From Diadema setosum (Eukaryota > Echinodermata > Echinoidea > Diadematoida > Diadematidae), in contig CM067069.1 of NCBI GenBank assembly GCA_033980235.1, forward strand, positions 37,819,992-37,883,991: a stretch of DNA of 64,000 nucleotides, read 5' to 3'. Below are positions 1 through 12,467 of the stretch, one piece after another (the first letter of the stretch is position 1; each line of letters opens with the position of its first letter). The notes beneath the pieces were generated by a model, which was given only the letters and a program-made list of their open reading frames with translations, ran no database searches and was not told the DNA's origin. The position numbers were made by a program, and so were the translations under genes.

Positions 1-2229
1 TACTAGGTGTGTCAAGAAACAGTTTCCAATTTTGATTCTGAATAATTCGAAAACTATAATTATATCAGATATCAGACAACACTGTTATTGATATGACTGA
101 AAGCTAAATAGTGCATAATTTTCTTAAGGTAGTTTAAATATGAAAAAAAAATATATCAGTTAAATTCATAAAATCCATGATTAAGTTAAGTTATATTCCA
201 GATTTTGTTGTTTTCAGTCTTCTGTACAAAACTTTCACTTTGCACAGGGGTCGATGGGTGTGTTTGAGAGTGGTCCTGAACAATGGCCAGGGTTTGAATG
301 CTTCATTATTTATTCATGAGAAATTCCACTATCACAACTAGTCTTTATTCAGCCTCTGCCAGTATCTGTGTAAAGTCAAACGCCTGCCGATACCGTCGTT
401 GAGTCGCGACAGTGCCCTCCCTACTTTTGAAAAACGAAATTATAATGAAAGTCTTATGTTCTGTCGTAAACATGGTGACAGGAAGCAAAGAAAATTGATT
501 AGAGTATACAATTGTGTATGTGGAGCCTTAAATAACGAAATCGCGCCAAAGAAAATGCTGCTGAACTCTTCGCCAAAAGTGATCGGTTTTTTTTTTTTTC
601 GAAAATGCGACAAATTTGTCAGACTATTAGATCACAATTGTAATCAATTGAAGAATTTTAGATCATCTATGCTTATTTATATCCCAAATCCAGTGATACG
701 TGAAGAATACCAGCTGGAATGAAATGCGGTGTTTGCAAGTAAATGGCAACATGTGCTTACTTTTTCCATGTGCATGCATTTTACCCTTTGCCGTACATGA
801 ATTCAGACTAGCAGCGCCCAGGGCAAGCCTCGTGAATTATTGGTTAAGCATTCATACGCCTTGTTTGGAGTGTGAGACTGACGCCTAGTCAATAGGTTGT
901 TCAGACATGTCCATTGTTCAGGACCATTGTCAGCACACACTCATATACACATCATCGGTTCCTGTGCACAGTTCAGTTTTTGTAGAGAGAGTTAAAATTT
1001 GACCAAAATCTGAAACCTTTCTTCAAAATCAATCTTAGATTAAATGACATTGATTTATGCTTTGACATGTAAATCACGTCCATCAAAATTGTACACTATT
1101 CAGCTATAGCTCATATGAATAACAGTTTTATCGGATGAATGATTTTTGAACTATTATTGATTAAAAGAGGAAAATGTTTTTTTGAAACACCTCATACATC
1201 TAACTCGTAATACAGCTTTGCAAGAAACTTCGGAATATATCATACGATGGATTAACCAAGTATACTGAATTAAGAATGCTTCCATATTGTTTGCTAGTAA
1301 AAAAGAATTGAGTATAACGGAATACACTTCTACCTTTAAAAAAAAAAGCAGCAGCAGCACACAAACAAACACACACACAGACAGAACTAATACACTTCTT
1401 CTAAACTTCTGTGCTTAACGATTGTAATTTATTTTTCTTTTTTTTTTACATAATAATTATTGCAATCTAAAGATGATTATTAATGAGCTTCTTAACGAAT
1501 AACAATTTGCTCTGGTTGTTACCTGAAATTCTAGAGCCAATGTCCCCCCCTTTTTTTTTTATCCAAAAACTTAGATTACAAAATTATCAATTAACAATCG
1601 TGTTGAAGTATCTCATACCCATCATCAATCCTTCCCCGTCAGATCGATGTCTTCTGGCTTGTCCCCAGCAGGAATTCCAGCTACATCCTGTGGGACACAA
1701 CAACACAAACAACGACGAGAGCATCAACAGAAATCAAAACCCAGTGTGTATGGGTAGGGGCGGATCCAGGAATTCGGAGTTGGGTGGGGGGGGGGTGGCG
1801 CAAAGCAAGGTGCCACTTCATTTGCTGGAAACCTAACAAAATGGGCTTTAGCGCTATTCTCAGGTGTACACTTTTATAAAAAATTTATATATTTGATAAA
1901 CACATCAAAGGGGACGTGACAGGGCAGACGATATGTGTGAGGATATTAATCATGTGCATTCGTTCAATCAAAGCCATAATATATGAATCGATTGTTGTCT
2001 CCCGTAGTCATATACGTAATAGTATCTGTATAGCGCCTCAAAATTCACCACCGTAGTAAAAAGAACATTAACAGTTACATTCTATTTTATGTTAAATTTA
2101 ATGTTTTTTATTTATAGTTAAATTTATTTCATGATGTGGATATACCATGATGCTACAGATGTTGATACAGAACCGATTGACTGGCGTTATTAGTACTGAA
2201 AAGGGGCAAATATCAGTAACGAAAGGGAG
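1..2229. other. Unassigned flank downstream of the Ig-receptor gene
   Basis: No gene could be recognised on either strand. The sequence is AT-rich with short homopolymer runs. A G-tract near 1,757-1,800 begins with GGGCGGATCCAGG and ends in a long run of G; similar G-rich borders recur near 12,430 and 12,045, so it is probably the edge of a dispersed repeat. Small open frames here lack splice context and recognisable domains. Confidence 0.5.
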
Positions 2230-2655
2230 ATGATACAGTGAATACAACCCACTTTTTCAATGGGTCTTGACGGCATCGTAAAGGTTTGGTTGAGACTTAA
2301 TTTCAGGTTTCTAAAATCTTTTATGAGATAATGAGAAACCTGTAATGAAATATGAACAAGCATGTGATTCTAGAAAGGATTCAACGTTTATTTGATGAAA
2401 ATTGGTTTCTAATGGCTAAATATCCAAAACAGAGCAATCCTATTGAAAGAGTAGACCAAATTTTTATTGGGATCGCTTTTTTTTTTACTTTGTTGTACTT
2501 TGTATTTGGACGTATCAGTTATTTTAAAACTTATCTTTATCTAATAAAAATAAAAACTTTGAATTCCTTTTAGAATGGTGAGCATTAGTGGTTTCTTGGT
2601 AAAGTTAAAAGTCAAATTCCCATCTCCATTAATACTACACCACCCCTTTAACCTA
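2230..2655. mobile_element. T2/Kolobok-type MITE fragment
   Basis: The right edge reads ACTACACCACCCCTTTAAC. Its reverse complement, GTTAAAGGGGTGGTGTAGT, recurs as a left edge at about 3,914. The terminus has the form TTAAAGG followed by purines, as in T2/Kolobok MITEs. Part of the interior (about 2,270-2,410) is repeated near 48,220-48,340, with shared stretches such as GAGACTTAA and AACCTGTAATGAAATATGAA-like text. The matching left end of this copy is not seen, so it is probably truncated. Confidence 0.5.
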
Positions 2656-2662
2656 AGGCAGA

Positions 2663-2847
2663 TCAAGTGTTATTCACTTCGTTTTTATTGAATTGGTTAC
2701 CAGGTCTGTCAGTTTCCACACCTTTCCGCGGTAGGTATTCAGGATGATATCTTTGCAGAAAGATTCCACCAAGGAGAAATAGGATGGCTAGGGCAACAGG
2801 AACACCAATGGCTAGACCGAGGACGAGAGCCGAATTACCGTGTTTTT
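2663..2847 (-). CDS. Ig receptor exon 4: transmembrane segment and short tail
   Basis: This is the terminal coding exon of the Ig-receptor gene, read right to left. It starts after a TTTCAG acceptor and is entered in phase 1, completing a Glu codon. It encodes KHGNSALVLGLAIG, a strongly hydrophobic segment of about 22 residues (VLGLAIGVPVALAILFLLGG), then a basic stop-transfer (QRYHPEYLPRK) and a tail ending NKNEVNNT before TGA. The tail has two tyrosines (RYHPEYLPR), but neither matches the ITIM consensus. It is too short for the ORF filter yet follows naturally from the Ig exon at 3,309-3,650. The predicted product is a type I membrane protein. Confidence 0.85.
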
Positions 2848-3308
2848 CTGAAATTCGAAATAAGTATACATGTTATTTGAAACACCTTTCTTCCATGACT
2901 AGAATTTGAAGGCAACATTTCACATCTTTTGTACAGTGTATTGCCAAAGAAGTATTCGATTGTATGGATCCAACCGTCATACGTATTTTGGCATTTTATT
3001 CAGAAAAATCACTATGAAAAGGAGTGAGCTCACTCTTAATCTCACTTTGAAAGTATTTTCCATGTATTTGTCTGCAATATTGAAAAAGATACTTCATTGA
3101 TTGAGTGACTCAACAAATGTTTTCTAAAAAATTATGTAATCAGATTGATCTTCCCCACAACAATTTCTAATAAGAATGTTTGTTACAAGAGATATTTTGA
3201 GTGCTTTTATAGACATTCTATGCTATGAATGTTCATCAATACCAAACTCTATATTCATGATCATGATTTCATGACGAAACACAAAATGTTGGTAAGTTTT
3301 CACCAAAC

Positions 3309-3650
3309 CTGATAGAGACAGGACGGTGACTTCAGCTGTCGAGATTCCATTTAGAGGATCACCGGTAGCCACGCATATAAATGTTTCTTCTGTTCCGTCA
3401 TGCACAAACACAGTGATTGCCTCGAACCTCTCGTATGTGTCGTCAGATAGGGTCGTCTGGTGCGAAACTGTCGAGTTAAGTATCTCCCCCGTCTCCTTGG
3501 ACCATAACATTGAAATGTTAGGCTTGAATTCACTGACGACACACGTTAGGTTAACGAAAGGAGTGTTGGAGGAAGTTTGGTATGTGCACAGGCTTTTATT
3601 GGATCGGCTCTCATCGACGCATTCCTCAATAACATGTTTTGACGCCATCG
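3309..3650 (-). CDS. Ig receptor exon 3: C-type Ig domain
   Basis: The exon runs from a TTTTAAAAG acceptor to a TCAG|GTTTGG donor. It is 342 nt and phase 1 at both ends, the classic format of one Ig domain per exon. The encoded domain has the B-strand cysteine (VNLTCVVSEFKP), a tryptophan (SMLWSKE), and the F-strand cysteine (EETFICVATGDP), followed by a G-strand (AEVTVLSLS). Extra cysteines lie in an N-terminal lead-in (VIEECVDES, KSLCTYQ). Several NxS/T sites (NKS, NLT, NIS, NST) suggest a glycosylated ectodomain. The first Met in this frame is internal, because the exon is entered from an intron. Confidence 0.85.
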
Positions 3651-3910
3651 CTTTTAAAAGAATGAATAGTATTAAAACGGCATGATTTTGTCATGTTACG
3701 TGGGAATCTAGAACAAATATTGAAGATACAAAATGTAACAAATGTAGAAAAATGAAGCATATGCATGACAGACCTACGCTTACATATAACAATGTGCACA
3801 GTGTATAGCGATCGCCATAGCTGCCCAGCTTTAATTGCCTTCAATCTTCTCTTCATAATCATATTCTGCTGCACTTTCACAAGTCTTACAAAAGGCGAGA
3901 ATGGTATTGA

Positions 3911-4070
3911 GGTTAAAGGGGTGGTGTAGTTTGAGTTGAAATGGGAATTAAGATCTTGATTAGAAATGTGAAAGAGTGAAGGGCATACAATTATAAGAGG
4001 AATTAAAAAGTTTATTTGATGAAAAATCGTTCTGTAAATGGCTGAGCCGAGAACAGAGTAAAATAAAATT
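3911..4070. mobile_element. T2/Kolobok-type MITE end
   Basis: This begins GGTTAAAGGGGTGGTGTAGT, the inverse of the terminus at 2,635-2,655. It continues with interior sequence (GTTTATTTGATGAAAA) also found at about 2,388-2,402. It lies in the intron between Ig exons 2 and 3. Confidence 0.4.
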
Positions 4071-4619
4071 TGATTGTATCCTCTTTATCATTATCTCCAA
4101 AAAAGTCAAAACTGAATAATGTTCTAACCAAGAACCATAGCATCTCTTTAACCACTGTGTACTCTTTACTGGACATCAATTTGACAAAATCATGTATCTT
4201 TTTTTTTTTCTTTACCTACACATGGTGTCCGATTGTTCTCTTCAATGTATCATATTATCGTGTGTTTTGCAGTCATATGGTGTAGAATGGATTGTATAAC
4301 AGGCAAGAAAACAATGTGTTTCGTATCATTTTTTGCGTATTGAATTTCGTTTCTGTTTTGAGGACTGCATCAGTCATTCATGCGCTCCTTCGTTGGTGGA
4401 GAGGACAGAAAAACAAGACAGTAAACATAAAACACATTTGCGTTTTCCAAAAAGAACATCACCTACTCCGCATGAGACGAAAGTTCCATTATTGGTTCAT
4501 GAAATTAACTCACCGATCACTTATTTCTCTGATCTGCTCCCTTGCATATTGATATACCGTAAGAGCGAATTTAGCAACCTTAATTACGAATAGAGAAGTA
4601 CAGTAGATTGTGCATCGTT

Positions 4620-4780
4620 GTTTTACACTTAAATCATTTCATTACCCATATGTCTAACCGAAATACTCGAATAACCGAAACTTATTTAAGTACAGTAAAT
4701 TGTGCATCATTTTTTTACACTTAAATCATTTCATTACCCATATGTCTAACCGAAATACTCGAATAACCGAAACTTATTGT
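4620..4780 (+). repeat. Direct tandem duplication of about 90 bp
   Basis: The text from about 4,597 (ACAGTAGATTGTGCATC) through AACCGAAACTTATT is repeated almost exactly from about 4,693, including CATTACCCATATGTCTAACC in both copies. It lies in the intron between Ig exons 2 and 3. The near identity suggests a recent duplication. Confidence 0.7.
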
Positions 4781-4969
4781 CGTGGTTGTTCAGATAGGCA
4801 AGAGTGAGATGGATTGGTGGGGGGGGGGGGCGTGGGTATCTTTGTTGAAATTTTATCGGCAAGTATTGTATGCTGGTTCTCATTTCTGGCTTGAAATTTT
4901 CATTCAACTCCTTCCATTGAAAAATCCACGCCTCTGCAAAGAGTGTGATAAAAACAATACATATCTCAC

Positions 4970-5281
4970 AATCAACCGTCAAGAAAGTAGAATTCGTAAA
5001 GTCATCGCGATTCGTCAGCACCACGTCACAATGATAAAGACCCTCATCAGCAACCTCCAAGGTGGTAATGACGAGGCTGAAGTTTTTGTCGATGTCGAAC
5101 CGTTCCTCCCTGCTCTCAAAGTTTCCATCAAAGAAAGCAGCCTTGATCGTCGGCGGCGCCTGATCTGATTCACTCTCCTTGGACCAGACCACAGTGAGAG
5201 GCTCCTCCTGGATGTCACATCTCATTCGGATGTCCTCCCCTTTCCATCCCCGAACGTTGGGGGCAGTTCCTACCCGTGAGG
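4970..5281 (-). CDS. Ig receptor exon 2: V/I-type Ig domain
   Basis: The exon lies between a CAACCGTCTAG acceptor and a T|GTGAGA donor. It is 312 nt and phase 1 on both sides. The encoded domain shows the B-strand cysteine (IRMRCDIQEE), the core tryptophan (LTVVWSKE), and the diagnostic F-strand motif DEGLYHCDV with the second cysteine, then FLTVD. It precedes the C-type domain, giving a V-C-TM layout like that of B7, nectin and other small adhesion or immune receptors. No specific ortholog was recognised. Its upstream partner is the signal-peptide exon at 21,060-21,135, which donates in the same phase. Confidence 0.85.
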
Positions 5282-5364
5282 CTAGACGGTTGAAAAATGA
5301 GTAAAGAACGCGTGTCACCGTTAAAATGAATGAATAATGTATGCTCTTCGGAAGCTCTTCCAGT

Positions 5365-5400
5365 CATTTGTTTGTTTGTTTGTTTGTTTGTTTGTTTGTG
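5365..5400. repeat. (TTTG)n microsatellite
   Basis: About eight perfect copies of TTTG, in the first intron of the Ig-receptor gene. Confidence 0.9.
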
Positions 5401-5803
5401 TGTTTGTATATTACTTAATCACGGATAAGATGCCTTCGATCAGATAGGTAAGGCTGTTTTTTCAGAGAAGCCGTGAATAGAGCATTATTCTTGTAATCTG
5501 ACCGAAGTGGCATCTGAGCGAAGAATGGCAATGGCAGATTAGTAATGACTGGACGCCAAAATTCTGTTAAACACTACGTCTAGTGCTTATCTGAAAACAT
5601 TATACTTAACTCCCATACATATTTAGTCTTCTCTCGTCTATATTCGTAAATCATTATGCTAGAAGTGTAAAAAAAAAAAAAAATGACGACCAATGCGTGA
5701 AAAGAATAAAAACTTACCCTGTTCTTACCGAGGATGATCACAGCATAGATTATAATTACAAATAAGAGCTTCTGTCAGAATAACCAGTTCAGGAATGATG
5801 TAA

Positions 5804-5807
<4 letters not shown>

Positions 5808-5852
<45 letters not shown>
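5808..5852. repeat. Long poly(A) tract
   Basis: An uninterrupted run of about 45 A. It could mark the tail of a retroposed sequence, but no retroposed body was recognised upstream. Confidence 0.8.
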
Positions 5853-5854
<2 letters not shown>

Positions 5855-5984
5855 CCTGTGTCTGCAGGTATTTGTGCCACGCCGGTATCAAGCCAAATAT
5901 CAGGAAATGAAATCGATGTATCCTCATGGATATAAACATAATGTTCCGACTGAAATGTGTTGTTGTTGATGTGTACGTGTGTGT

Positions 5985-5986
5985 TT

Positions 5987-6031
<45 letters not shown>
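5985..6031. repeat. (GT)n microsatellite
   Basis: A near-perfect dinucleotide run of about 20 repeats. Confidence 0.9.
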
Positions 6032-6037
<6 letters not shown>

Positions 6038-7789
6038 AGTCTTTGTAAGTATCAAAACTCAGTCAGGCTAAATTATACTTCTTGCTCTAGTTGTTTTGGT
6101 CAAAATTGCTTTTGACTCTGGATGGACATGTAATAGGTCCTAGCTGGAAGCTGCGTTGTATTGAGCATGTAAATTCAATATAACTTCATGGTCGTAGACA
6201 TCCTAAGGGATGGTTCCTGAAAAGGCGTGATATCGAAGAAAACACTCAATGTATATGTTAGGACGCAAAATATATACAGAAGTTTCGAAATGTTACAGAT
6301 TCGGGCATGGAATATAAATACTATTGATTATCTTACCACTCCTATTATTAAAAGTTCACAGGGCTTATGGAAATGGTGCTATTAGTCCCAATTAAATAAG
6401 AGGTATCCCGTTGACCCGCTTGCCAGTCTTTACTCGAATGCCCGTTATTAGAACAACTTTAAATAGTTTGTTATAATGTAAGCGTGAAAAAAAAAAACAC
6501 TGATAATCTCGACTCCTTGTGTGCTAAGGTTGGCTATTGCAGACTTCAAATACAGTGAGCCGCAAATACCTTGCTCATTCAAGTAATTATAGTACCCTAA
6601 TGTACTACATCAAGGAAATACCGTTATGTGTGAGTGTGGATGATAAATCTAGCCGTCTATTTCATGTTTTCTTGAAGTTGTATTTTGTGTTGGTGTGTGA
6701 CTGTGTGTGTGTGTTTGTTTTTGTTTTGTTTTTGTTTTTGTTTTTGGTTTTTTGGGGGTCTTTTTTGTGGGGTGGGGGGGGGGGGTAATGTTTTTTTTTT
6801 TAAGCCCTAACATTTTCTTAGTGTATTCTCGCAGCCGACGAATATTGCGACGTCATGCATGGTGCTTCCTTTACAGATACATAGGTATTTCCCCACTAGC
6901 TTCCCCCTTGCCTTAAATGCGTTGTTTGAACGAAAATGTACATATTTATACGACCCGACCGACAAATTCCACCATAATTAGAAAATTGACCCAGGCATCC
7001 ATTCAATTATGGATTCACCATTTTGGTCCCGTTATTTGGAATTCACTTCAAGCCAGCATTCAACATGCACAATAAAGGACGTAAAAATGGGAACCTTTTC
7101 TCCTCGCTGATTATCAGTTTCAGTTTACTATACACTTTTGATTTAACACCTGTGGCTATTTTCCTTCCTGTATTAATCAACTCCTTCCAATTAAATCAAG
7201 TGATCCCGAAGTGCAAGCCTTGAGTATTTGTTAAGGCATTTATGACAAACCCATTACTTTCACAGCAAGTTCACAATTCTCCTTTCCTTTTTCCCCCTTT
7301 ACCTTCTTTCTTACCACTTCGTTACGATGACGTATTAGGCTAAGTCATTATTATGCTATGTGTAACGTGTGAAATGCGCTTCATTTTAGTTTCAATTGTA
7401 CATGCATTGCAAGAAATGAGATAAGGGAGAGTTCATGCTCTCAGTCATAGGCTGCGAGCAATGTGGATATCGCTGGTTTGTAAAGGCAAACCCCGTTTGT
7501 TTAGCTATCGACTCCAACCGAAAAAAAAAAATGGGTCAACTTGGACCTGCTCACTTCCCTGTTGATTATAACTGGTTGAGTCTGATATATTGTGAGGGAT
7601 ATTTACCTGCACATGAAGCGTTTCTTTCAACTTTGCCGACAATATTGTCAAATCTTTTCATCACAACGTTTGCAAACCTACCACTACAAGTGATTTTGTT
7701 ACGCAACTTTTGAATAGATAAGTGCTGCTCAGTTTTATGGAAAAGGGAGTGAGAGGCAAAAGTGCCCCAAAGTGTTTTCACAGAGTGTT

Positions 7790-7998
7790 CACAGTGTGTC
7801 CTTTAGTCGACTATGAAAAAACGCTCGAATTTAACAGTGTGAAAATGATTTCACACTGTGGTGTGGTTTTCACGGAGTGTTCCTAATGCTTTGTTTCACC
7901 TTGTGAATCGATGACTCACATTGTGTTCACACTATTAAAACGCCCGAATGTAACAGTATGAAGAGATACCCCACTGTGTTTACACTGTGTTTCTTATA
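7790..7998. repeat. Cluster of CACAGTGTGAAA-type inverted motifs
   Basis: The core CACAGTGTG and its complement recur several times, for example AACAGTGTGAAAATG then TTTCACACTGTGG, with related copies to about 7,985. The phrase AACGCTCGAAT...AACAGTGTGAA recurs later as AACGCCCGAAT...AACAGTATGAA. It looks like a decayed non-autonomous element. Its termini are not clear. Confidence 0.45.
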
Positions 7999-8921
7999 TT
8001 GTGGGTCCCTGGTTTCTTTCCAGCAGGGTTAGCTCCCTGCTGTGTGTGGATGGGCGGCTCAGAGAGTCAAGCTCTACCAGAGATAGGGAAATGATCACAT
8101 GCAAAAAGCTCACACTGAGGTATCATACGCATGATATCTGGCGTGTGCATTGGGCGCGATGTGAGTGGGTCCGAAAAGCTGCTACAGTATCCCGTACAAC
8201 ACCGCGCAGAAAAGGAGAGAATCTGCTGTTCATGATTGTTTCTTTTTTTTAAGTGAAAATCTATATTGTTCTGATATTCTTTTTACATTTTTTCTAATTT
8301 CTCAGTATTAGATTAATGTTTCGAAACACGCCCTCTAAACCTGACTGAACGTATATTAATCCTAGCTTGAAACCATCTTCGGCCTCCCAGAATGGTCGGA
8401 CGTGGAACATCAATTAAACGTCGGTGAACCTGCTAAAATTTCATTAATGCATTTATCTCTTGACATGATGATGGATTTTATTCCAGAAATACTCAACAAT
8501 CAAGAAAGAGCAAGAATAACAGCAACAATAATATCTTTGTCGAACAAGACAACTTTTTTAGTTGTGTCATCAGTAGATTATCATTATGATGACTTACAGA
8601 AACAAACAAACTGTATAAAAAACAAATAAGGGAACATTTGAAATTGACAGGAATATGCCAGCTTTTATCTATGAAACATAAGAAGAGTATTTAAATATTG
8701 CATGAAGTCCATTTTCATAGGGAAACACTTGAAGCATTTGAATCATTTACGAGTGCACACCCTTTTAGAACGAAACATTAAACATGAATGGCTATACGCT
8801 TTGTAACATCATGATTTTCTACTCGGTTTGTCGTTCAATTTGAACACGTAATTAGTGACATCAATCAGCGGGGCCAGGTAACCCATAAACAACACGAATG
8901 AAAGTTCATTGTGCAGTCTTA

Positions 8922-9298
8922 GAAAAAAAAAATGGTTCTTTTGAGCACCATTAAATGGGTCTCAGCACTGTCACTATAGCGATACCCTTTTTGGTGATCG
9001 TGAGAACCTTTTTTTAAATGGTGCTTGTCGGCACCTTTTGCAAAAGGTGCCCATTAGAACCTTTTCCCCGATGAAATGGTGCTCGTGGGTACCATTTGAA
9101 AGGTGCCCATGGGCACCTTTTTTACTCTTTTCAAAAGGTGTTCATGAGAACCATTTCATTGGAAAAGGTTCTAATGGGCACCAATGTTAAAAGGTGCTGA
9201 CAGGCACCATTTGAAAAGGTTCTCACGGGCTCCAAAAGAGGTGTCGCTATTGTGACAGTGCTGAGAACCATTTAATGGTACTCAAAAGAACTTTTTTA
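8922..9298. mobile_element. 377-bp hairpin (foldback) MITE
   Basis: Left arm: AAATGGTTCTTTTGAGCACC then CTCAGCACTGTCACTAT. The right arm is its near-exact inverse (ATAGTGACAGTGCTGAG-type, then GGTACTCAAAAGAACTTTTTT). The interior is made of further inverted AAAGGTGC and GGTTCTCA motifs, so the whole element can fold. It directly abuts the CCGTCC-type repeat that starts at 9,298. Confidence 0.75.
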
Positions 9299-10720
9299 TG
9301 CCTCCGCCAACGAAGTGGCCGGAGGCATTATGTTTTCGGGTCGTCCGTCCATCCGTTCGTCCGTCCGTCCGTCCGTCCGTACGTCCGTCCCGTTTTGTTT
9401 TTGTCGATATCTCAAGAACCGTGTGGTGGTTTTACATCAAACTTGGTATGAGGGTATATCCTGGGGGGGGGGGGATAATACTTTGTTTGGATTTTAGGGT
9501 GACGGGGTCAAAGGTCAACGGTCACAGGTTATTTTGTAAAAAAAAAAGGTTGAAAATTCATGTTTTTTCTCCATATCTCGCAAATAGTTCGAGGTATCTT
9601 CATGGAACGTAGTATACCGGGTGTCCGAAAAAAGCGGAACGGTGGATTTTCAGTATCTTGCGGTCTAAAAGTTATATATCTTTTGACATCATTAGAAAGA
9701 GCATCTTCCGCAGAAGACTATGATACCAAAATCATCAAATTTGGTTCGGTACTTTTTATTCTACGCCAATTTCTGAAAATGCAGTCATTGCCAAATTTCG
9801 CCGGATTTTTGCGACTTATGAGATAATAATTAAAGTGCACTACGCGATCCATACGGTGAATATTGTGTAAGCTCGGTGATCCGTGTCAACAAAAGATACA
9901 GCTTTCACATTGGGAAACCCGTGTGTATCTGTGTGTGTGTGTGTGTGTGTGCGCGCGTTCCCAATATGAAAGCGTTATCTTTTGTTGACATGGATCAACG
10001 AGCTTACACAATTCACCGTATGGAACGCGTGTCGCACCCAAATTATTATCTCATAAGTCGCAAAAAATTAAAAATGACTGCATTTACAAGAATTGGCGTA
10101 GAATAAAAAGTGCTGAAACAAATTTAATGATTTAGGTGTCATGGTCTTCTGCGGAAGATGCTCTTTCTAATAATGTCAAAAAATGTATTACTTTTAGAAC
10201 GCAAGGTACTGAAAATCCACCGTTCCGCTTTTTTTGGGACACCCGGTATATGCTTGTTCCAATGGGCAGTGATTATCTAGGGAAGTTGGGGGTCATGGTT
10301 CAAAGGTCAGGCGGTCAAAGGTCAAGGTCAACTCCTCAAAATATCACTACTTTCCTTATATTTATGCAATGCCTGAAGGTGTTTTTTTTTAACTTGATGT
10401 ATACATGTATTACCCAATATATATTTTGTCGGAAGTTTCTTGCCAAAAGGTCAAAGGCCAAAGGTCAAGTGAAAGTGCTGAATTGCACTTTTTCCTCCAT
10501 ATCTCAAAAGTAACTCAAGGTATCATCATCAAACTTACATATTTATGCATGCTCAACCTAATAGATTCTCTTTGGAACTGTGAGGTCCACGGTCAAAGGC
10601 CAGGTTTAGATAATGCTATTTTCCCATTTGATACTGAAATAATACTTTTTCTCAATACCTTGAAAATCATTCAATGCATAAACATATAAAAGGGTCAAAA
10701 GTCAAGTAAAAATCATCAGT
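9298..10720 (+). repeat. CCGTCC/GGTCAAAGGTCA dispersed element, interrupted
   Basis: It opens with a small hairpin (ATGCCTCCG...CGGAGGCAT), then a (GTCC)n run. It then has non-coding text with repeated GGTCAAAGGTCA phrases and TATCTCAAGAACC-type blocks. The same style resumes after 10,249 (CAAAGGTCAGG, GGTCAAAGGTCAAGGTCAA), so the 9,615-10,248 foldback is inserted in it. No protein of meaning is encoded. Confidence 0.6.
9615..10248. mobile_element. 634-bp foldback element with TA target duplication
   Basis: The ends are TACCGGGTGTCCG and the exact inverse CGGACACCCGGTA (right side GGGACACCCGGTA), each bounded by TA. The arms are about 300 bp of near-perfect inverse sequence, including GAAAGAGCATCTTCCGCAGA on the left and its complement on the right. 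A (GT)n(GC)n loop sits at about 9,925-9,957. The TA duplication and long arms fit a Tc1/mariner-type MITE. Confidence 0.8.
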
Positions 10721-12467
10721 TCCCCAAATACCTGCACTCTGACATTTTAATCATTCATCCAATTGAACCTAGTTCTAGGAAAGTGAACATTCAGCACATT
10801 TGTGTCAAACCTGTCATTTTAATATTTTTCCAATTGTGTGAAACTGTCATCACACATTGTCAAGACATTGTACTATAGACCCATTAGAAGAACCATGCAT
10901 TATGGCTGTGGCATATCAGTCGCCGTAGCGATATGTCTAGTTTTTCCTTTAAAAGTAGTATGTGATTTGATGTCTGTGTATTTTTGGTGTGTTTCACACG
11001 CAGTGCTGGTAAGGTGCTTCACTGGCACCATTTTAAAAAGTACATTTGTACCTATCTGCATTGAAAATGTGCATCACAAACTCATTTGTCAAAACTCATC
11101 GGTCAAACATACGTAGAAAACATACATATTAGCAACACATGAGCATGTCATATATTATCGTTGACACTGGAAAGAAAAGTAAAGAAAACACACCAATGCA
11201 CACACAGTTTCACAAGCATGAATACATGTACATGAAATTCACCAATATTTTTTCATGAAACATTACTCAATAACTGAAAACCATAGAAATTTGCTCTTTC
11301 AGAAATTCGCAGAAATGTATTTATTCACCTTAACTTTTACAATCTAAAGGTGAGGTTTGTATTTGTCACATGTTATAATCTGTCAAATAATCTTAACAAA
11401 ATATTTTCATTTTTTCACTAATTTTTTTCCACACGATATTTGTCATTTGTGTACCGAGCAGTTCTTGAAACACCATCACACATCTCTGTGCAGATGATAT
11501 GAAATAGCAAGAGGTGCATCAGGCTTTTGAAATACATAACAAAATTTCTAATTCTCTATGAAATAATTCCTGCATGGATGAGATACAGTAATTTTTTCAG
11601 TCTTCAGATATGCAGAAGTCAATGTTTTCCGCATATTTGATAGTTTTTTTGGTGTTTTTTTTTTTTTAAGCATATTTGTCCTAAAAGCAACTACAAAGGG
11701 CAGGAAAACAATTCCATTAAACAGGACCTTTGGTATTGTCACAAAATACATACATTATATTACGGTATGATACTTGGGAGAGGATAAGCTTTACACTTCT
11801 TTACTTCACTTCACATTTATAACGTCGAGTACTTGAATTAACTTATCTTTGTATACGGGTGACTTTTTCTTTTTGTTCTGCAATTTGAAAGCACCACAGA
11901 CACATCTATACAACTGCAAATACAAGAAGAGTATAAATTCAGGTTAATCATGACCTCTGACAATTTACAGCATGTCCTACAAAAAACAAAAAACAAAAAA
12001 CACACACACAAAAAAAAAAAAACATGGGCGTCACCAGGGGGGTGCGCTGGGTGCGAACCCCCCTTCAGAACCTTAGAAGAAAAAGAAACCCTTCAGTCTG
12101 CGAGCGGCCTCAACGCCAGACGCTAAATAATTGTTCTTTTTTAATATTATTTTTATTATTTTTTTCTTGCACCAGGAGGAAAAAAAAGAGAGAAAACAAA
12201 AGAAAACAAAAGAAAATAAAAACAAAAAACAAAAAACAATCGCACCCCGGCTCTGGCAGCACTGATGCTATACATACAGTGTTTATTATATCTACCGACC
12301 GTACTGTATATACGTAAGATATATTTCATTCATTGTGCAACGGATTATCAATTCAGAAAATGCATAAGCTCCGTCGCGTGGGAGGGGGATACCCCGCCCA
12401 CACCCACCTCCCCCGTTATAGGTCTCCAATCAGTGGCGTAACTGGTGGGGGGGGGGCACATCCCCTC

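Noticed and set aside
3326..3685. 119-residue plus-strand frame opposite an Ig exon
   Set aside because: Antisense shadow of the C-type Ig exon, which has proper splice borders and Ig motifs on the minus strand.
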